A stretch of DNA of 7,576 nucleotides from Marinilabiliales bacterium (GTDB lineage Bacteria > Bacteroidota > Bacteroidia > Bacteroidales > BM523). Shown here in pieces: positions 4,892 to 7,576 of the stretch. Positions within the stretch are counted from its first letter, which is position 1, and each line of letters begins with the position of its first letter. A model generated the notes under the pieces. The model was not told the origin of the DNA, made no database searches, and saw only the letters and a list, made by a program, of their open reading frames with translations. The stretch covers positions 1 through 7,576 of the forward strand of contig PKSZ01000503.1 in assembly GCA_002869425.1 (NCBI GenBank), read 5' to 3'. The translations under genes were made by a program, and so were the position numbers.

Positions 4892-7171
4892 TTATTCTAA
4901 AATGTAATTTATGTCAAGTACATGAAGGATTTTACCAGAATCATCGAAACAAGCTTGAGAGATTGTCTTAATATTCAATGTTTTGCCTGAACTTAACTCA
5001 AATGAATGGTTATATTCTAATGTTTTACCTTCGTTGATTTGATTCCAGAATTCGTCTGAAGAATAGTCTTCAATGTGCTCATGCAATACTTCTATGTTTT
5101 TACCAATAAATTCTATACTAGAGGATTCAAAAGCTTGTACAAAACCTGAATTAACATTGGTGATGAATCCATCAGCATCGTATTGAACAATAGGAATTGT
5201 TTTGTTTATGGTCTCCATGAGTGTGTCTGTCTCTTCTTGCTTTCTTGAAGATTCCTCTTGAGTTGCAAGCATCTCTTCCATGTTTTGTCTCATCTCTTCT
5301 TCCTGTGAACGAAGTTGTTCACTTTGTTGTTTGGTTTGTTCAAGAAGCTCCTGTGTTTTTTGGTTAACCTGAACTGAGAGAAGTGATGAAGCAACATTTT
5401 CGGCTACTTTTTCAACAAATTCCATCTGGAATTTTTCTATTTCTTTAAAAGATGCGATTTCCATTACACCCAGCACTGTCTCTTCACTCATTAATGGAAC
5501 TATCAGCAAGTGATTTGGTGTTGCACCCCCCAAACCAGATTTAATTTCAATATAATCCTGGGGTATGGTTTTAAGATATATTGGGGCTTTTTCAATGGTA
5601 CACTGTCCAACAAGTCCTTCACAAATCTTAATGGTTTTTTGAAGGTGTTTCCTTCTGTTAAATGCATATGCTGAAACAAGGTTGAATTGTAAATTTTCAT
5701 CTGTGTTTTCATCCAGAATAAATAAACCTCCCTGATTTGCCTTTAGCTTCTGAACCAGCTCTTTTATAATTTGGTATGATAGTTCTTCCAGATCTGAATA
5801 TTTTCTGAGTATATCTGCAAAGTGAGCAAGACCTTCATTGACCCATCTTCTTTTTTCGTCTTCTTTTTGCCTGATTACTTCTTCATCCCTGGCTTTGGCA
5901 AGACTGTCCCGCATTTCATTTAAGGCTTTACCCAGTTCGTCTTTCTTTCCTTCCATATCCAGATTTTGTTCAAGGTTGCCCTGTCCAATATTGTTGGCAA
6001 AGGTTGCTTTTTTTAACAAGCCGTCAAGAGATTTCTTTAGCGCAGTATCCATCTCTGTTATCTCTGTAATGCTATAATCTTTCTTCCTTTTCGGAAACCG
6101 CAAAGTACCCTTGGAAACCTCCTGAAGAACACCCGTAATGTCATGGATGGGTTTTGCAATGTATTTTGAAATAAAATATATCAAAACAGCTATTATGAGT
6201 AGGCCAATGAATCCGAAAATGATTCCCCTGTACATTATTCTGTTGGCCTCTACGATAATTATCCTTTCAGGAACAGCCATTGCTATACTCCATGGTGTTT
6301 GTGTGTGTCCGATAATAATAGGAACGTAAACATAATAATAAACCTCTCCATTGTGCTCTGAGCGATACGTGATTTTATTTCCTTCCTGTATGTTTTGCAG
6401 GATATTGTATTCTATTGCATCCTTGGATATAATGCTGTCCATAGGTACCATTAAGTTATCGGAAGAAGGATGGGCAATCAGTACACCTTTATTAGAGATC
6501 ATAAATGTAAAGCTACCTTCATATGGTCTGATATTTTGAAGCATTTCGCTGATCTTATCCAGCGTTATGTCTACGCCAACAATTCCAACAAATTTGTTTT
6601 CTTTTTCTATAGGTGAAACCAGCGAAGTCATAAGTTTTCGCTCTGATTTTCCTTCCTGGAAATTATCAAGATAGGGTTCAGATATTGATTCTTTTCCCAT
6701 GCCTTTTAATTCTGCATACTCTTTAGTGTCTCCGTCAAGACTTCTCAGGCTCCATTCACTTGCAACACCATCCGGAGCATTGTATATGCTGTATGTGATT
6801 CTTCCAGTAGGTTTGTGCCATGATGTGTCGATCTGGTTTAATTCCCAGCTATCCCACAAACAATAAATATCTTTTGTTTCAGAAAATACATTTGTATACA
6901 TTTTGTCAAACAATGTCTTCCATTCTTCCTGAGACATATCACTATATACTTTATAGGCCTGAGACAAGGTTCTAACCACCGCCATTTTTGTATTGAAATC
7001 GACCTCAATATCTGCTGCATATAACTCGGTATAACTGGCAATTAGTTTTTGCGCTTCATTGTATGTGTTTTTTTTTGCATCTATACTTACATAAATGATT
7101 GCAGCCATATAAACTATTGCTGTTGGCAATAAAACAAACAATCCTATTAGTTGAGCCAGTCTTAATTTCAT
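4892..7171 (-). CDS. Membrane sensor: dCache, HAMP, GAF, PAS, no output domain
   Basis: The 759-residue protein has a first membrane helix (about 7-30), a large extracytoplasmic dCache domain (31-315) with FVGIVGVDITLD (194-205) and a second lobe around FTFMISNKGVLIAHP (221-235), and a second helix (316-337). HAMP follows (from AKPIHDITG, about 339-390), with a second HAMP-like helical segment up to about 440, GAF (456-600), a coiled coil rich in Glu/Gln (601-655, with EEEMRQNMEEMLATQEE at 624-640) and a C-terminal PAS (653-759). dCache binds small extracellular ligands; GAF and PAS sense cytoplasmic cues or relay signals. The amino-acid-type R-x-x-W-Y signature is not evident, so the ligand is unknown. 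No HisKA, HATPase, GGDEF, EAL or chemoreceptor tip is present and the stop comes right after PAS, so the protein must signal through a partner. The frame is open to a TTG at 7201, but the ATG at 7171 begins the first helix more naturally and lies downstream of the promoter element. Confidence 0.9.
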   Translation of the reverse strand: MKLRLAQLIGLFVLLPTAIVYMAAIIYVSIDAKKNTYNEAQKLIASYTELYAADIEVDFNTKMAVVRTLSQAYKVYSDMSQEEWKTLFDKMYTNVFSETKDIYCLWDSWELNQIDTSWHKPTGRITYSIYNAPDGVASEWSLRSLDGDTKEYAELKGMGKESISEPYLDNFQEGKSERKLMTSLVSPIEKENKFVGIVGVDITLDKISEMLQNIRPYEGSFTFMISNKGVLIAHPSSDNLMVPMDSIISKDAIEYNILQNIQEGNKITYRSEHNGEVYYYVYVPIIIGHTQTPWSIAMAVPERIIIVEANRIMYRGIIFGFIGLLIIAVLIYFISKYIAKPIHDITGVLQEVSKGTLRFPKRKKDYSITEITEMDTALKKSLDGLLKKATFANNIGQGNLEQNLDMEGKKDELGKALNEMRDSLAKARDEEVIRQKEDEKRRWVNEGLAHFADILRKYSDLEELSYQIIKELVQKLKANQGGLFILDENTDENLQFNLVSAYAFNRRKHLQKTIKICEGLVGQCTIEKAPIYLKTIPQDYIEIKSGLGGATPNHLLIVPLMSEETVLGVMEIASFKEIEKFQMEFVEKVAENVASSLLSVQVNQKTQELLEQTKQQSEQLRSQEEEMRQNMEEMLATQEESSRKQEETDTLMETINKTIPIVQYDADGFITNVNSGFVQAFESSSIEFIGKNIEVLHEHIEDYSSDEFWNQINEGKTLEYNHSFELSSGKTLNIKTISQACFDDSGKILHVLDINYILE

Positions 7172-7198
7172 AATTTCATAATTCAAACACGTAAGATA

Positions 7199-7206
7199 CA
7201 AAAATA
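7199..7206 (-). promoter_or_regulatory. Probable -7 promoter element for the dCache sensor
   Basis: TATTTTTG on the minus strand matches TAnnTTTG and is the same octamer as in the tRNA-Pro promoter. The expected TTTG 19 bases upstream is missing. A TTGACA (7220-7215) with TATCTT 16 bases on resembles an E. coli-type promoter, but that pattern is not normally used in Bacteroidetes. The predicted start near 7192 fits the ATG at 7171 and excludes the TTG at 7201. Confidence 0.45.
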
Positions 7207-7304
7207 CAAAGATTTGTCAATACTACGAGTAATAAGGATTTTTTCGTTTTAATTACGAATAATTTTTAATAACTTGCTTGTGCTAGATTTAAATATCTTG
7301 AAAC

Positions 7305-7576
7305 ATGCTTATAATTGGTATTGCAGGTGGTACAGGTTCAGGAAAGACCACAGTCGTTAAAAAAATTATACAGGCCTTGCCTGTAGATGAAGTTACCTTG
7401 TTGCCGCAGGATTCTTATTATCGCGATAATAGTCATTTGCCAATGGAGGAGCGTTTGGAAATCAATTTCGACCACCCTGATTCTGTTGAATTTGAGCTAT
7501 TGATAGATCACATTATAAAACTGAAAAAGGGAGAATCTATTGAACAGCCAATATATTCTTATCTTACCTGTGCAAG
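7305..7576 (+). CDS. udk: Uridine kinase, N-terminal part
   Basis: The visible 90 codons begin MLIIGIAGGTGSGKTT; GGTGSGKT at residues 8-15 is the P-loop that binds ATP. LLPQDSYYRD (32-41) and NFDHPDS (54-60) are signatures of uridine/cytidine kinase, which phosphorylates uridine and cytidine to UMP and CMP in pyrimidine salvage. At 82-89 the sequence PIYSYLTC replaces the PxYDFxxH form of E. coli-type enzymes; I recognise this YSYLTC form from Bacteroidetes uridine kinases, so it is a lineage feature and not damage. The family is about 205-215 residues, so more than half lies past the right edge. The ATG at 7305 fits the usual N-terminus, just before the P-loop strand. The gene diverges from the sensor gene; TAGATTTA at 7284-7291 is the best -7-like sequence but is too close to the ATG to be sure. 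Confidence 0.95.
   Translation, partial: MLIIGIAGGTGSGKTTVVKKIIQALPVDEVTLLPQDSYYRDNSHLPMEERLEINFDHPDSVEFELLIDHIIKLKKGESIEQPIYSYLTCA

Noticed and set aside
5838..6539. Several 60-80 codon plus-strand frames opposite the sensor gene
   Set aside because: They are antisense to a well-supported 759-residue protein with recognisable domains, and their translations are low-complexity hydrophobic or Ser-rich.
7172..7201. A 10-residue N-terminal extension of the dCache sensor from TTG at 7201
   Set aside because: The TTG overlaps a TATTTTTG promoter element, and the ATG at 7171 directly precedes the first membrane helix.
7239..7260. TTCGT-N7-ACGAA inverted repeat between the sensor and uridine kinase genes
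   Set aside because: A 5-bp stem in AT-rich DNA is not enough to call an operator or terminator, and no second copy is present.

Overview
The window looks like a chromosomal segment of a Bacteroidetes (Bacteroidota) bacterium, probably a marine or gut-type member of the Bacteroidales/Marinilabiliales side of the phylum. Evidence for this is AT-rich DNA, promoters of the Bacteroidetes type (TTTG, a 19-base spacer, TAnnTTTG), few clear Shine-Dalgarno sites, lipoprotein signal peptides, a secreted fiber protein with a peptidase S74 chaperone domain of the kind common in this phylum, and a uridine kinase of the Bacteroidetes sequence type. The lineage is inferred from style and family resemblance, not from a marker gene.

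Layout, left to right. (1) 1-304, minus: the first ~100 codons of a lipoprotein with a family 3 solute-binding domain, cut by the window edge, with a good promoter at 345-375. (2) 305-671: a gene-free divergent region. (3) 672-2990, plus: a 772-residue secreted tail-fiber-like protein with a Sec signal peptide, an N-terminal domain, three different internal repeat arrays (153, 126 and 51 bp), an S74 self-cleaving chaperone and a terminal coiled coil. (4) 3169-3747, plus: a MarC-family membrane protein, whose start is placed by a promoter element. (5) 3844-4563, minus, convergent with MarC: a lipoprotein resembling the GLPGLI/DUF4412 group, with a near-identical pair of palindromic sites bracketing its promoter. 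(6) 4739-4813, minus: tRNA-Pro(TGG) with its own promoter and a rho-independent terminator. (7) 4892-7171, minus: a membrane sensor with dCache, HAMP, GAF, coiled coil and PAS, but no kinase or other output domain. (8) 7305 onward, plus: the first 90 codons of uridine kinase, divergent from the sensor.

The genes do not form one operon. Nearly every gene has its own promoter region, and orientations alternate. Two are sensory or surface-binding proteins (solute-binding lipoprotein, dCache sensor), one is a cell-surface or secreted fiber, and two are housekeeping (tRNA-Pro, uridine kinase). I see no mobile element, CRISPR array, integrase or phage structural neighbourhood. I find no convincing undescribed multi-gene system. 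The points most worth a second look are the unpaired T-stem of the tRNA-Pro, the output-less sensor, the paired operator-like sites before the GLPGLI-like gene, and the layered repeat architecture of the S74 fiber.
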